Assembly (NCBI RefSeq): GCF_029318635.1
Contig: NZ_CP119676.1
Span: 1,997,001-2,061,000 of the forward strand
Origin: Varunaivibrio sulfuroxidans
GTDB lineage: Bacteria > Pseudomonadota > Alphaproteobacteria > Rhodospirillales > Magnetovibrionaceae
Length of the DNA: 64,000 nt
Direction: 5' to 3'
The translations under genes and the position numbers were made by a program. Of the stretch, positions 16,718 to 26,654 are shown one piece after another (position 1 is the stretch's first letter; each line of letters starts with the position of its first letter). The notes under the pieces were generated by a model. It did no database searches, was not told the DNA's origin, and was given only the letters and a program-made list of their open reading frames with translations.

Positions 16718-18409
16718 TCAAGCCTCGCGTATGAAGGCCCATTTCACCAGGGCGCCCGCGGCGCTTGTTTTTCCGCGCAAGACGATTTGCTCGGAGCGCT
16801 TGCGCCCGTCCTCCCGCCCCAGGTAGACGCTTTCCTCTAGGGCGACCTCGGCGCCGTTCGCGCGCATCCGCCAGATTTCCTTGCGCCCGATTTTCAATAA
16901 AACGCCGTGCCCTCCTTGTACCGGGGAAACCTGCACCGTGGGGTGCAGGTGAAAGCGGATATCGAAGGCGATCGCACGCAGATCGGCGCCGTCGTCGCGC
17001 GGTGCGGCGGCCGGATCGAGACGGTCCTCGCCGCGTAGCGACAGGCCGTCGTGCGCGAGGAAGAGGGCGCGGTGATGAATCAATCCGAATTTTTCGACGT
17101 ATCCGTCATGCGCCGCTTCGACCAAGATGCCCTCGTCCGAGGGTCGGCGTTCGCAGTGGGTGACCCGCGCCGCGCGCCGCACCGCGCCGGCGGGCGTGAA
17201 TGTGGACGAGTCATGCCCGCCCAGGCCTAAGGTCGAATGTGCTGCGGTGGCGCGAAGGGCGCCATGCCAGGGGTCGGAAGCGTCGTTTCTGGCCCCGCAG
17301 TTGACGACGATGCGGTTCTTTCCCGAGCTCATTTCGAAACTCAAGGTCCCGGCGTGCGTGTCATAGCCGATGTCTTGAGATGGCGCGCCGGTGTCCATAA
17401 TGACCAGCGTGTTGGCCGCGCCAAGGCGCTGAAACCCCGTATGTGGCGCGCTCGCGGGGGCCTGCGATCGGGTGTCGGCCTGCGCGAGCAGAAGATCAAT
17501 GGCGTCGCGCGCACCCTCATGCGCGCCGTTGAACAGCGCCAGGCCGCCGTCGCCATGGCGCATGGCGCGCACCATCGGAGCGATGCGGTCGATCGCGCCC
17601 TGCACCTCGGCGGGGACGTTTTGTCCGGCGCCGAGCAGAACGGCGCGTACGTCGATGCAGTCGCGCAAAACATCGAGCAAACGTTCGGGGTTGCGTTCGA
17701 CGTGGCCGCCGTCGGCAAGAACCTGAAGAGCCAGCCCTCGCTCCAGTTGTTTCAGGGCGCGGTGGAGGAGGCGGGTTTTGCCGGGCAGGGCGCAGGCGCA
17801 AAAAATTAACGCCTTGGCGCGATGGATACGTCCGGCGCCATCGCGACGCGGTCCGGCCACGCGGGCCAAGTGACGGCATTGCCGTTCGATCGCGCCAAGA
17901 AGGCGGCGCTCGAAAGCGTCCGGCGCGCCCCGGGCGAGGAACTCAAAATTCCAGATCCAGTTGATCAGCCGTTCGCTCAAAATATCGGCGCGCCATGGTA
18001 AAGGGACGTAGTTCTGGTACCGCCCCAACCAGCCGTCGATATGGATTCGCGCCTGATAGCGCGCGCGCGGGTCCGAGCTGACGGAAAGATCGTTGAGCCA
18101 GTGAAAACCATGCAATTTTTCCAACCACGGGCGCGACACATCTTCCGGCAGGGCGTAAATGGCGGCAAGACGGTGGCGTTCGCCATCGAAGGTGAATTCT
18201 CCGTCGGTCAGAAGGGCCCCGACGTCGGGCGCGCCGGGCCATGGCCGCCCCGCTAAGGGGGTCAGTCCGCGCGGCGGTGGCGCCCACAGGGTCAGGCGAT
18301 AGGGGGCGGATGCGAATACGGCGTGCAGCCACGGCGCGCCGTCGCGAGGATGCGATGGCGTGGCGGCTAGGGGGTCGTTCACCGATGGTGGTGGTATGTC
18401 GTCGGTCAT
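16718..18409 (-). CDS. Heparinase II/III-like protein
   Basis: The protein is 563 residues from the ATG at 18409 (GAGGG upstream); longer starts add an unconserved leader. The N-terminal helical toroid part includes WLHAVFASAPYRLTLWAPPP and HWLNDLSVSSDPRARYQARIHIDGWLGRYQNYVPLPWRADILSERLINW. The C-terminal beta-sandwich has the family motif DTHAGTLSFEMSSGKNRIVVNCGA and HSTLGLGGHDSSTF. Family members are polysaccharide lyases, but this alphaproteobacterial branch next to rsmB and purH is uncharacterised and has no obvious signal peptide. The substrate cannot be named. Confidence 0.88.
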   Translation of the reverse strand: MTDDIPPPSVNDPLAATPSHPRDGAPWLHAVFASAPYRLTLWAPPPRGLTPLAGRPWPGAPDVGALLTDGEFTFDGERHRLAAIYALPEDVSRPWLEKLHGFHWLNDLSVSSDPRARYQARIHIDGWLGRYQNYVPLPWRADILSERLINWIWNFEFLARGAPDAFERRLLGAIERQCRHLARVAGPRRDGAGRIHRAKALIFCACALPGKTRLLHRALKQLERGLALQVLADGGHVERNPERLLDVLRDCIDVRAVLLGAGQNVPAEVQGAIDRIAPMVRAMRHGDGGLALFNGAHEGARDAIDLLLAQADTRSQAPASAPHTGFQRLGAANTLVIMDTGAPSQDIGYDTHAGTLSFEMSSGKNRIVVNCGARNDASDPWHGALRATAAHSTLGLGGHDSSTFTPAGAVRRAARVTHCERRPSDEGILVEAAHDGYVEKFGLIHHRALFLAHDGLSLRGEDRLDPAAAPRDDGADLRAIAFDIRFHLHPTVQVSPVQGGHGVLLKIGRKEIWRMRANGAEVALEESVYLGREDGRKRSEQIVLRGKTSAAGALVKWAFIREA

Positions 18410-18566
18410 TCTCGGTCCCTCGTTGCGCGGCGAGTGGGCCCGCGGCGTCGGTTGGGTGACCAAGGGGTAGCAGGTCATTCGGGCCGGGGCAAGGAGATCG
18501 ATCACAGTGTTCGGCGCATTCGCTCGCGAGTTCGCCCTCAACGTTTCGGGCGAGGCCGCTCCGGGA

Positions 18567-19880
18567 TTATAGGCGGCGTAGGCGGGCGGCGTAAAACCCG
18601 TCCATTCCCCCCGATTCGACGCTGGAAATAGGAGGTGCGCCCGGGACTGAATCGGGTTGGAAATGGGGCAAGGTGCGTAGCTCGCCGTTCGCGCTTAACG
18701 CGCCGACAGGCAGGGAAAGTTCCGTCGGATCGATCGCCTCGCGCGCGAAGCCGGGCTCGGCGTCGAGGAAGGCCGCGATTTGGGCTTCGCCCTCCTCGGG
18801 CTGCAACGAACAGGTACAATAAACCAACAGTCCCCCCGGACGCACCATGTCGCGGGCGCCGTCCAGCAACTGACGTTGGGTTTGGGTCAGGCGTGCGATG
18901 TCCTGGGGGGTCTTGACGTGGGGGACGTCGGGATGGCGGCGGATTGTTCCGGTCGCCGAACACGGCGCGTCCAGCAAGAGGGCGTCGGCGGGCGTGGAAG
19001 GACGCCAGGTTCGGGCGTCGGCGGCGACGATGTCGGCTTCGAGCCTTAAGCGGTCCAGGTTTTCCTTGACCTTGCGCAGGCGATTTTCGGACCTGTCGAT
19101 TGCGGTCACCCGCGCCCCGGACGCGGCCAGTTGGCAGGTTTTGCCGCCGGGCGCGGCGCACAAGTCGATCACGCTGAGGCCGGCGACATCGCCCAGAAGC
19201 CGTCCCGGCAAGGTCGCCGCGACGTCTTGTACCCACCACGCGCCGTCGGCGAAGCCCTCAAGGGCGGTGATCGGGCCGCCGGGGCGCAGACGCACGCTAC
19301 CCGTGGGTAGGGCCGCGCCATCCAGCCGGGTCGCCCAATCGTGAGGGTCGCCCTTGGCGATACTGAGATCGAGCGGCGGTTCGTTTAAGTGGGCGCGCGC
19401 CATGGCGCGCGCGGTTTCCTGCCCGTATGTTTCGGACCAGATGCGCCATAGCCAGTCGGGCGTGTTGAGCAGGGCTTCGTCCTGGACGGCGCGCCAGGCC
19501 TTCCCCTCGCGGGTTAAGCGGCGCAGTACGGCGTTGACGAGCTTTTTATAGGGACCGCAGCCGTGTTTCTGCGCCAGATCGACCGAGGTGTTGACGGCGG
19601 CGTGGGCGGGTGTTTCCAGGAACAGAATCTGAAACGCGCCCAGGCGTAAAACATCGTGGGTTTGGCGCGCCTTGGCGGGCAGAGGGCTGTTTAGGGCTCT
19701 GCCGATGAGGTCGTCAAGTTGGCCGGCGCGACGCAAAACACCCCATGCCAGCGCGCGCGCGAAAGCACGGTCGCGCGGCTCTAGGGTGCGCAGCCGCGGG
19801 TGGCTTTCGAAGGCCTCGTCGAGGGGGCGCTTGCGGCGCAAAACGGCATCGAGCACGTCGAGGGCAAGGGATCGCGGCAT
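18567..19880 (-). CDS. rsmB: 16S rRNA m5C methyltransferase, RsmB/Sun family
   Basis: The 437-residue protein has an N-terminal NusB-like RNA-binding domain (LEPRDRAFARALAWGVLRRAGQLDDLIGRAL, APAHAAVNTSVDLAQ-type segment) and a C-terminal Rossmann methyltransferase. SAM motif I is VIDLCAAPGGKT; motif IV is LLDAPCSATGTIRRHPDV; motif VI is VYCTCSLQPEEGE. Both active-site cysteines of RNA m5C methyltransferases are present. The expected target is C967 of 16S rRNA (E. coli numbering). The gene heads the minus-strand series leading to the heparinase-like gene and diverges from the SdhAF4 gene. Confidence 0.93.
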   Translation of the reverse strand: MPRSLALDVLDAVLRRKRPLDEAFESHPRLRTLEPRDRAFARALAWGVLRRAGQLDDLIGRALNSPLPAKARQTHDVLRLGAFQILFLETPAHAAVNTSVDLAQKHGCGPYKKLVNAVLRRLTREGKAWRAVQDEALLNTPDWLWRIWSETYGQETARAMARAHLNEPPLDLSIAKGDPHDWATRLDGAALPTGSVRLRPGGPITALEGFADGAWWVQDVAATLPGRLLGDVAGLSVIDLCAAPGGKTCQLAASGARVTAIDRSENRLRKVKENLDRLRLEADIVAADARTWRPSTPADALLLDAPCSATGTIRRHPDVPHVKTPQDIARLTQTQRQLLDGARDMVRPGGLLVYCTCSLQPEEGEAQIAAFLDAEPGFAREAIDPTELSLPVGALSANGELRTLPHFQPDSVPGAPPISSVESGGMDGFYAARLRRL

Positions 19881-20076
19881 GAAAAGCTCACTTGAGGAAA
19901 AAGATGTGGCGAGCTATATCATGAAAATGCGATGCGCTATACCCAAAGCGCGTTCACGGCTATTTTTTTAGAGGCCGGCGCGATTTTTTAGGCTCGTCGG
20001 AGGTTGCCGTTTCCTCGAAAGCGCACCTCCAGGGGTCGGGCTTGGACCAAATTGAACCGAAGAACGGATACTCCTA

Positions 20077-20271
20077 ATGAGCGAACCGGAACGCCCTTGC
20101 ACGAACCTTCCCACTGCAAGCGAGGGGGTAAAAAAGGCCACGACAAACCCGACGGGTGCGCGGCAAGAAGAGACGGCAAGTCAGAAGCCCGAGGAAATTG
20201 GCGGACCGAAAGGTCCGGAGCCGACACGATACGGCGATTGGGAACAAAAAGGGCGGTGTACGGATTTTTGA
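20077..20271 (+). CDS. sdhAF4: DUF1674 / SdhAF4-type succinate dehydrogenase assembly factor
   Basis: This 64-residue protein has a low-complexity polar N-terminal half and the highly conserved C-terminal signature GGPKGPEPTRYGDWEQKGRCTDF. That signature defines DUF1674, the family of mitochondrial SDHAF4 (yeast Sdh8), which binds flavinylated SdhA and protects it until complex II assembles. The gene is small and easily missed; a second frame over the same bases (20004-20351) has no family signature. It sits alone between divergent rsmB and convergent oxyR. No sdh genes are in the window. Confidence 0.9.
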   Translation: MSEPERPCTNLPTASEGVKKATTNPTGARQEETASQKPEEIGGPKGPEPTRYGDWEQKGRCTDF

Positions 20272-20347
20272 AAAAGGCGGGCTCCGACGGCTCCGACGTT
20301 TGTGTCGGCTCTACCGCTTTCGCCGGAAAAAAACAACCATCCACCCA

Positions 20348-21304
20348 TTAAGCCGCAATCGGTCGCGCGCCCTTGGGCGGGTTGTTCATCACGGCCTTCA
20401 CCAGCAATTCGATGGTCCGAGTGTTGGGGTAGGATTGCCGCCACGCCAGGGCGATTCGACGAAATGGCGCGGGGTCGGCGAACGGCACGTAGGCGAGCAT
20501 TTGTTCGCGTTCGACGGGACAGTTCGACCACGCGGCACAGATGAAATTATGGATGGACGTGGCCGGCATCACCGTGATCCCGGTGCCTACGGCAACCATG
20601 TGACGAATGGTTTCCAGGGAATTCCCCTCGATAATATTGTGCATGCCGTGGGCGGTATCCTCAAGATGGTGGCATGCCGCGCACAATTCTAAAATTTGAT
20701 CACGCAGACAGTGCCCCTCGCCCAGCAATAAAAGTTTTTCATCGGCGAGTTCATCGCCGTGCAGGTCGCTGCGCCCCAACCATCGGTGGCCTGCGGGAAC
20801 GGCGACGAAGAATGGCTCGTCGTATAGGGGGCGGACCTCGATGCCGGGCTCATCGAAGGGTAGGGCGACGATAATCGCGTCAACGTCGCCGCGTTTCAGC
20901 CGTTCGCTCAGCTTCGCGGTGAAATTTTCCTCGACCAGCTGTGTCAGCTTCGGGGCCAAGGCGTGAAAGGCGGGGACCAAAGTCGGGAACAGGTAGGGTC
21001 CAACCGAATATATCGCCCCGAAACGGAAGGATCCGTCGATGGAATTAAGGCTCGAATCGGCAATATTTTTGATCCGCTCGATTTCTTCCAGGGCCTTGTG
21101 GGCTTGGTTGAGAATCTGCGCGCCGCCCTTGGTGATTTTTATTTCGCTTTTGAAACGTTCGAAAAGTGGGGTCCCCAGCTCCTCTTCCAGAAGGCGAACC
21201 GCGACGCTTAGAGAGGGCTGGCTGATGTTGCAATGCCGGGCGGCGCGGGAGAAATTTTTTTCCCGCGCCACGGCCAGGGCATATCGAAGCTGGGCGATCT
21301 TCAC
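20348..21304 (-). CDS. oxyR: OxyR-type LysR peroxide sensor
   Basis: The 318-residue LysR-family protein has the N-terminal winged helix-turn-helix NFSRAARHCNISQPSLSVAVRLLEEELG. In the effector domain it carries Cys199 and Cys208 in GEGHCLRDQILELC, the same positions and context as the peroxide-sensing disulphide of E. coli OxyR. It therefore should be a thiol-switch activator of peroxide defence genes. The start is a GTG at 21304 with AAGGA upstream. No catalase or ahpC gene lies next to it, so the targets are elsewhere, or include itself by autoregulation. Confidence 0.92.
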   Translation of the reverse strand: MKIAQLRYALAVAREKNFSRAARHCNISQPSLSVAVRLLEEELGTPLFERFKSEIKITKGGAQILNQAHKALEEIERIKNIADSSLNSIDGSFRFGAIYSVGPYLFPTLVPAFHALAPKLTQLVEENFTAKLSERLKRGDVDAIIVALPFDEPGIEVRPLYDEPFFVAVPAGHRWLGRSDLHGDELADEKLLLLGEGHCLRDQILELCAACHHLEDTAHGMHNIIEGNSLETIRHMVAVGTGITVMPATSIHNFICAAWSNCPVEREQMLAYVPFADPAPFRRIALAWRQSYPNTRTIELLVKAVMNNPPKGARPIAA

Positions 21305-22364
21305 GGCGTGTGTTCCTTGACGTTATGGCTTTTCCGGGGGAGCGGCGGCGATGCTTGAACTATAGTTAAAATGAATACAAAATCAAAATAGGATATGCCA
21401 ACCCTAATAATAGGATTTTTCTATACCCCAAGCGCTCCAGTGTGTCCGCCTGGGTTCGCTGCCGTAAAATTTTGTGAGAGGAGCGCCACTTCGGCGACGA
21501 GATTCCCGACAATTGGATCCCATGTTGGCGCGCCTCATGTTGGTCGGTGCGGTGGCGGGCGGCGCAATGTGGCGGGAAAAAGATCGGAGGTCCCCGGGAA
21601 AGAGGCGGGAAGAAAAAGAGCAAGGCTCTTTTTGACCTTTTCCAGGGATCTCCGTCACGAACCGAACGTCCAAAGGTCAAGCCCGGGGAGCCAAGCCTGG
21701 GGGGCTGAAACCCGCCGCGCCAACGGTCGGGCGTTCACCGTTCGGTATTTATGCTTTTGCGTTAACGCCCTCGCCGCAATATCCGGGGCGAAGAGGATGT
21801 TTCATGGCGATCATGATGGAACCGAAAACGAGGATGGGGAAATACCTTTTGTCAATGGCGTCGATAGATTGGAACTATTCTTTTTTAATGTCTTAGTGTT
21901 TCATACGCGTGCTTTTTATAGAAGTTTCGCCCTGAAAAATAGAGGCCGGGAGGCGGAGAAATGGCGGTTAGCCCGCCGTTTTTCAGGATCGGTAATGTTT
22001 TTCTTTTAGCTTAATGTTCACATTTTGTTCGAATAATGGAAGAGGCTGTTCTATACTTTCCGGCGCATAATTTTGTGGCATCCCGAGTTCCGGGAATCGA
22101 AAAGATATGGCCCTTAACAGGGAGGGGAGCCGCGGGCTTTCGTGGGGGCGAGGTGAATATTATTTGATTGTATTATAAATATAAAACACGTAAAAAGTGT
22201 TTTTAGCGCCAACTAGGGTCCTTTATGAATATCCATGCCCCGTAGCTTCATGTTCGCGCCACGCCCGGCCTATGACACGTTACGTCGTCGCGCCGCCGCT
22301 GGGGGGCGCAACATTTGGGCATGAAGCATGAAGGGGCGTTGTGGGATGGTGAAAGGCCCATGCC
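21305..22364. other. Gene-poor 1-kb region between oxyR and the nuclease gene
   Basis: No convincing protein gene is visible. Long open frames here (for example 21395-22009 plus) have erratic composition, no family motif and no good ribosome binding site. The stretch from about 22010 to 22230 is AT-rich and resembles promoter DNA. An intrinsic-terminator-like hairpin is at 21613-21633. A 30-codon frame starting at ATG 21804 has a fair AGAGGA site but nothing recognisable in it. The region could hold an sRNA or a decayed insertion. Confidence 0.45.
21613..21633 (+). terminator. Intrinsic-terminator-like hairpin in the oxyR upstream region
   Basis: AAAAAGAGC-AAG-GCTCTTTTT is a perfect 9-bp stem with a 3-nt loop and a T run on the plus strand. 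No annotated gene ends here, so it may end an untranslated RNA starting within about 300 bp upstream. Confidence 0.45.
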
Positions 22365-22916
22365 ATGAACGATCGTGTCGTTTCGGATAATTTGCGCTGC
22401 GTCGCGGCGGCGTCCGTTCGGTGTTTGGGCGTCTTTGTCGGCGCTTCGCGATGCCGTCTATCGTCGTTATGGTCGCGGCGACTGGTCGCCGCCGCCATCG
22501 CGACGATATTTTTGTGGTCGGCGGGAGGACCGTCTCGTGGCTGCGCCAAGGAAGTTTTCAACGGCCCACTGTCCGCACGACCGGTCGCGGTGCACGACGG
22601 AGACACCCTGACCGTTCGTGCGCGGATATGGTTGGATCAGGAGGTTGTGGTGCGCGTGCGTATTGCGGGTATCGACGCCCCGGAATTGCATGGAAAATGT
22701 CGGCGGGAAGCGCAGATGGCGATTGTCGCGCGTGATACGTTGGCCGGATGGATTGGCGCCGGGCCGTTGATGTTAAGCGATTTGCATTACGGTAAATACG
22801 CGGGTCGGGTGATCGCCGTCGTCACGTTGCCCGATGGGCGCGACGCCGCCGAGGCCTTGATCGCAGCCCATCTGGCGCGGGCGTATCGTGGTGGTAGGCG
22901 TGCGGGCTGGTGTTAG
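22365..22916 (+). CDS. Thermonuclease-family (SNase-like) exported or anchored protein
   Basis: The 183-residue protein has a hydrophobic segment (RLVAAAIATIFLWSAGG, about residues 38-55), then a staphylococcal-nuclease fold. Visible catalytic equivalents are Asp in AVHDGDTLTV, Arg and Glu in VRIAGIDAPELHGKCRREAQ, and Arg in YGKYAGRVIA. It probably cleaves phosphodiesters outside the cytoplasm or at the membrane. The N-terminal start is uncertain because a long basic segment precedes the hydrophobic stretch and there is no strong ribosome binding site. It converges with acs across a GTGGGGGC hairpin (22931-22951). Confidence 0.82.
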   Translation: MNDRVVSDNLRCVAAASVRCLGVFVGASRCRLSSLWSRRLVAAAIATIFLWSAGGPSRGCAKEVFNGPLSARPVAVHDGDTLTVRARIWLDQEVVVRVRIAGIDAPELHGKCRREAQMAIVARDTLAGWIGAGPLMLSDLHYGKYAGRVIAVVTLPDGRDAAEALIAAHLARAYRGGRRAGWC

Positions 22917-22972
22917 AGGGGCGTGATTTGGTGGGGGCACAAGGCCCCCACCCTGTGGCGGAGCCTTGTCGT

Positions 22973-24913
<1,941 letters not shown>

Positions 24914-25144
24914 GGTTTGAAGGCCCTCCCAAGGGATGTTGATTTTTGTCGCGTCAGCTTCCGCGAAATTGGGTTGCGGTGCTGTCGTCGTTGCGGTCTG
25001 AATAATTTATTTTTCAGGGCGCGCAGGAAATATTCGCGGCGTCGCGGCGTCGGATTATTGAACGAAACCACCACCGGGGGCAAGGATAGAAGCAGGGACA
25101 AGGTCAAGACGGGGGTTAAATGAAGAACTCCAACCCTTAACCAT

Positions 25145-25417
25145 CTAGGGTCAGGACCTAATTAATCTGATGCGTCTGGCGGAGATGAATTTAAGTGTGG
25201 GTTAGGCGGAGAACCCGCCGCAATGGTCCTCATTGCAAGGATTTTCCAACGACATCTGCGCTTAAATTCATCCCGTCCCGCAGGGATTTGTGAAAAATGC
25301 CCCAAGAGCGTCGTCGAAGACTTTTGAAAGTGAACGGCACTTTCGGCAAGTCTTCTCCTAGTCGTGTGACATTTTTCACAAACCAGACGCATCAGATTAA
25401 TTAGGTCCTGACCCTAG
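25145..25417. mobile_element. MITE-like structured repeat, copy A
   Basis: A 273-bp element is bounded by a perfect 35-bp inverted repeat (25145-25179 and 25383-25417) beginning CTAGGGTCAGGACCTAATTA. It has no transposase. Internal inverted repeats include GAATTTAAG/CTTAAATTC, GGCGG/CCGCC, GCAATG/CATTGC, and a 13-bp TTTGTGAAAAATG/CATTTTTCACAAA pair enclosing a further hairpin. The same element recurs at 29604-29873 and 36755-37042. TA flanks GGGTC...GACCC at both ends within CTA and TAG contexts, which fits TA duplication in a CTAG target, as for IS630. A 76-codon minus-strand frame inside is not intact in copy B and is not called. Confidence 0.85.
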
Positions 25418-25780
25418 GTAAACGGCGCCTTTTTCTATTCGGCAAGGAATGTTATCCAAGGTCTTTCCAATGCACGGACCGTGAATGCAAAGCCCCCCAT
25501 CAATGGTAAACAAAGCGCCGTGATTGGCGCATAAGATCAGGGTCTTATCGTAATTGAGGAACTGCCCCGGCTCCATGTTCAACGGCGCGCCGACGTGGGG
25601 ACAGGCGTTGACGTAAAGCCACACCGAATTTTTCCGGCGCACGGCGATGAGAGATTGACGCATCGCTTTATGCGTATCGGTCGGTGAATTTTTGATGACG
25701 GGGGCGATCAGGGCGCATGCGCCGCCGTCGGGGATGTCGTCCAGGGCGCATAGGCGAATCGGCGGGCGGGCGGCGGTCAT
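25397..25780 (-). CDS. Rieske-type [2Fe-2S] ferredoxin-like protein
   Basis: The product has about 127 residues and carries the Rieske ligands in ACPHVGAPLN...LILCANHGALF, that is Cys-x-His then 22 residues on Cys-x2-His. It resembles stand-alone Rieske proteins of dioxygenase or NirD type, probably an electron carrier or Fe-S adaptor. It starts at 25780 in a 4-base ATGA overlap with the EVE gene, so the two are translationally coupled. The last six residues (LGSGPN) and the stop are encoded by the end of repeat copy A, so the original C terminus may have been longer or different. Confidence 0.85.
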   Translation of the reverse strand: MTAARPPIRLCALDDIPDGGACALIAPVIKNSPTDTHKAMRQSLIAVRRKNSVWLYVNACPHVGAPLNMEPGQFLNYDKTLILCANHGALFTIDGGLCIHGPCIGKTLDNIPCRIEKGAVYLGSGPN

Positions 25781-26217
25781 GACGCTTTGCCCGGCGGGGA
25801 TGAAGTCGAAGGAGCGGCGGCGAGGGACAGGATGGTTTCCCACGCATCATCGTCGATGGGCGCCACGGAAAGGCGCGATTGGCGAAAAAGGGCGAGATGT
25901 TCAAGCCGGGGGTCGGCCTTCATTTCGGCCAGGCTGACGGGCCTGGGCAGGGCGTCGCGCGCCTTCAGATCGACGCTGACGAAGCGCCCGCTGGGATCGC
26001 TGGGATCGGGATAGGCGGTGCGCACGACTTCGAGCACGCCGACGATGCTTTTTTGTGTCACCGAATGGTAGAAGAAAACCCGGTCGCCCTTTTCCATCGC
26101 CCTCAGGTACTTCGCCGCCTGGTGGTTGCGCACGCCGTCCCAAGGCTCGGTCCCCTTGCGGACGTGATCGTCCCACGACCAGCACGACGGTTCGGATTTG
26201 ACCAGCCAATGGGCCAT
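25777..26217 (-). CDS. EVE-domain (PUA-like, Thy28-type) protein
   Basis: The 146-residue protein begins MAHWLVKSEPSCWSWDDHVRKGTEPWDGVRNHQAAKYLRAMEKGDRVFFYHS, the hallmark of the EVE family, and continues with VGVLEVVRTAYPDPSD. EVE domains are PUA-related and bind modified bases in DNA or RNA. The C-terminal 15 residues (AAAPSTSSPPGKAS) are an unconserved extension. It belongs to the minus-strand group gpsA-YciI-EVE-Rieske; the gpsA-YciI-EVE order is common in Rhodospirillales. Confidence 0.9.
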   Translation of the reverse strand: MAHWLVKSEPSCWSWDDHVRKGTEPWDGVRNHQAAKYLRAMEKGDRVFFYHSVTQKSIVGVLEVVRTAYPDPSDPSGRFVSVDLKARDALPRPVSLAEMKADPRLEHLALFRQSRLSVAPIDDDAWETILSLAAAPSTSSPPGKAS

Positions 26218-26288
26218 TGCGTTTTACCTCCGTGGCTCCGCTCACCCCCGTCGCTCCGGGTCCGGACGACGCCGGGGCGCCTCGCCGC

Positions 26289-26573
26289 TCAGTCGGCGGG
26301 GAAGACCTTCTTCCAGGGGCGAACCGTTACGCTATCGAAAAGGCCCGCCTTGAAATAGGGATCGTTGTCGGCGAAGGCGCGGGCCTGATCGAGATTCGCG
26401 AAATCCATCATCAGGACGCTGCCGTTCATTGTTTCGCCGCCGTCGTCCAGGGTCGGCCCGGCGCAATAAATGCGCGCGGCGTGCTCGTTCAGATAGGCGA
26501 TATGGTCGGGGCGGACCTGTGCGCGAATCGCGGCGGCGTCGGGTTTGTCGGTGCAGATGATGGCGAAAAGCAT
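26289..26573 (-). CDS. YciI-family protein
   Basis: The 94-residue product starts MLFAIICTDKPDAAAIRAQVRPDHIAYLNEHAARIYCAGPTLDDGGETMNGSVLMMDFANLDQARAFADNDPY. This is the YciI dimeric alpha-beta barrel, with the conserved His of RPDHIAYL and the Asp of DNDPY. Members are small enzymes or binding proteins of unsettled function. The ATG at 26573 fits the family; an upstream start at 26612 adds unconserved residues. It lies between gpsA and the EVE gene. Confidence 0.88.
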   Translation of the reverse strand: MLFAIICTDKPDAAAIRAQVRPDHIAYLNEHAARIYCAGPTLDDGGETMNGSVLMMDFANLDQARAFADNDPYFKAGLFDSVTVRPWKKVFPAD

Positions 26574-26654
26574 GGGCTGATCTTTCGAGGATTGAGGGCG
26601 TGGGCGGGACAAAGCCCCGATGGGTGGTGTGCTTTACTTCTGCGTAAGTGGATA

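Noticed and set aside
20004..20351. A 115-codon plus-strand frame overlapping the SdhAF4 gene
   Set aside because: It is a different frame over the same bases; the DUF1674 signature is in the frame starting at 20077.
21395..22009. A 204-codon plus-strand frame in the oxyR upstream region
   Set aside because: Sequence is compositionally odd, without motifs or a ribosome binding site, and spans the terminator hairpin.
22931..22951. GTGGGGGC/GCCCCCAC hairpin between the nuclease and acs genes, considered as an intrinsic terminator
   Set aside because: No T tract on either strand. It may contribute to 3'-end stability but is not listed as a terminator.
25162..25392. A 76-codon minus-strand frame (MRLVCEKC...) inside repeat copy A, also open in part in copy C
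   Set aside because: The frame is shifted or broken in copy B and its codons follow the hairpin arms, so the conservation is better explained by DNA or RNA structure than by a protein.
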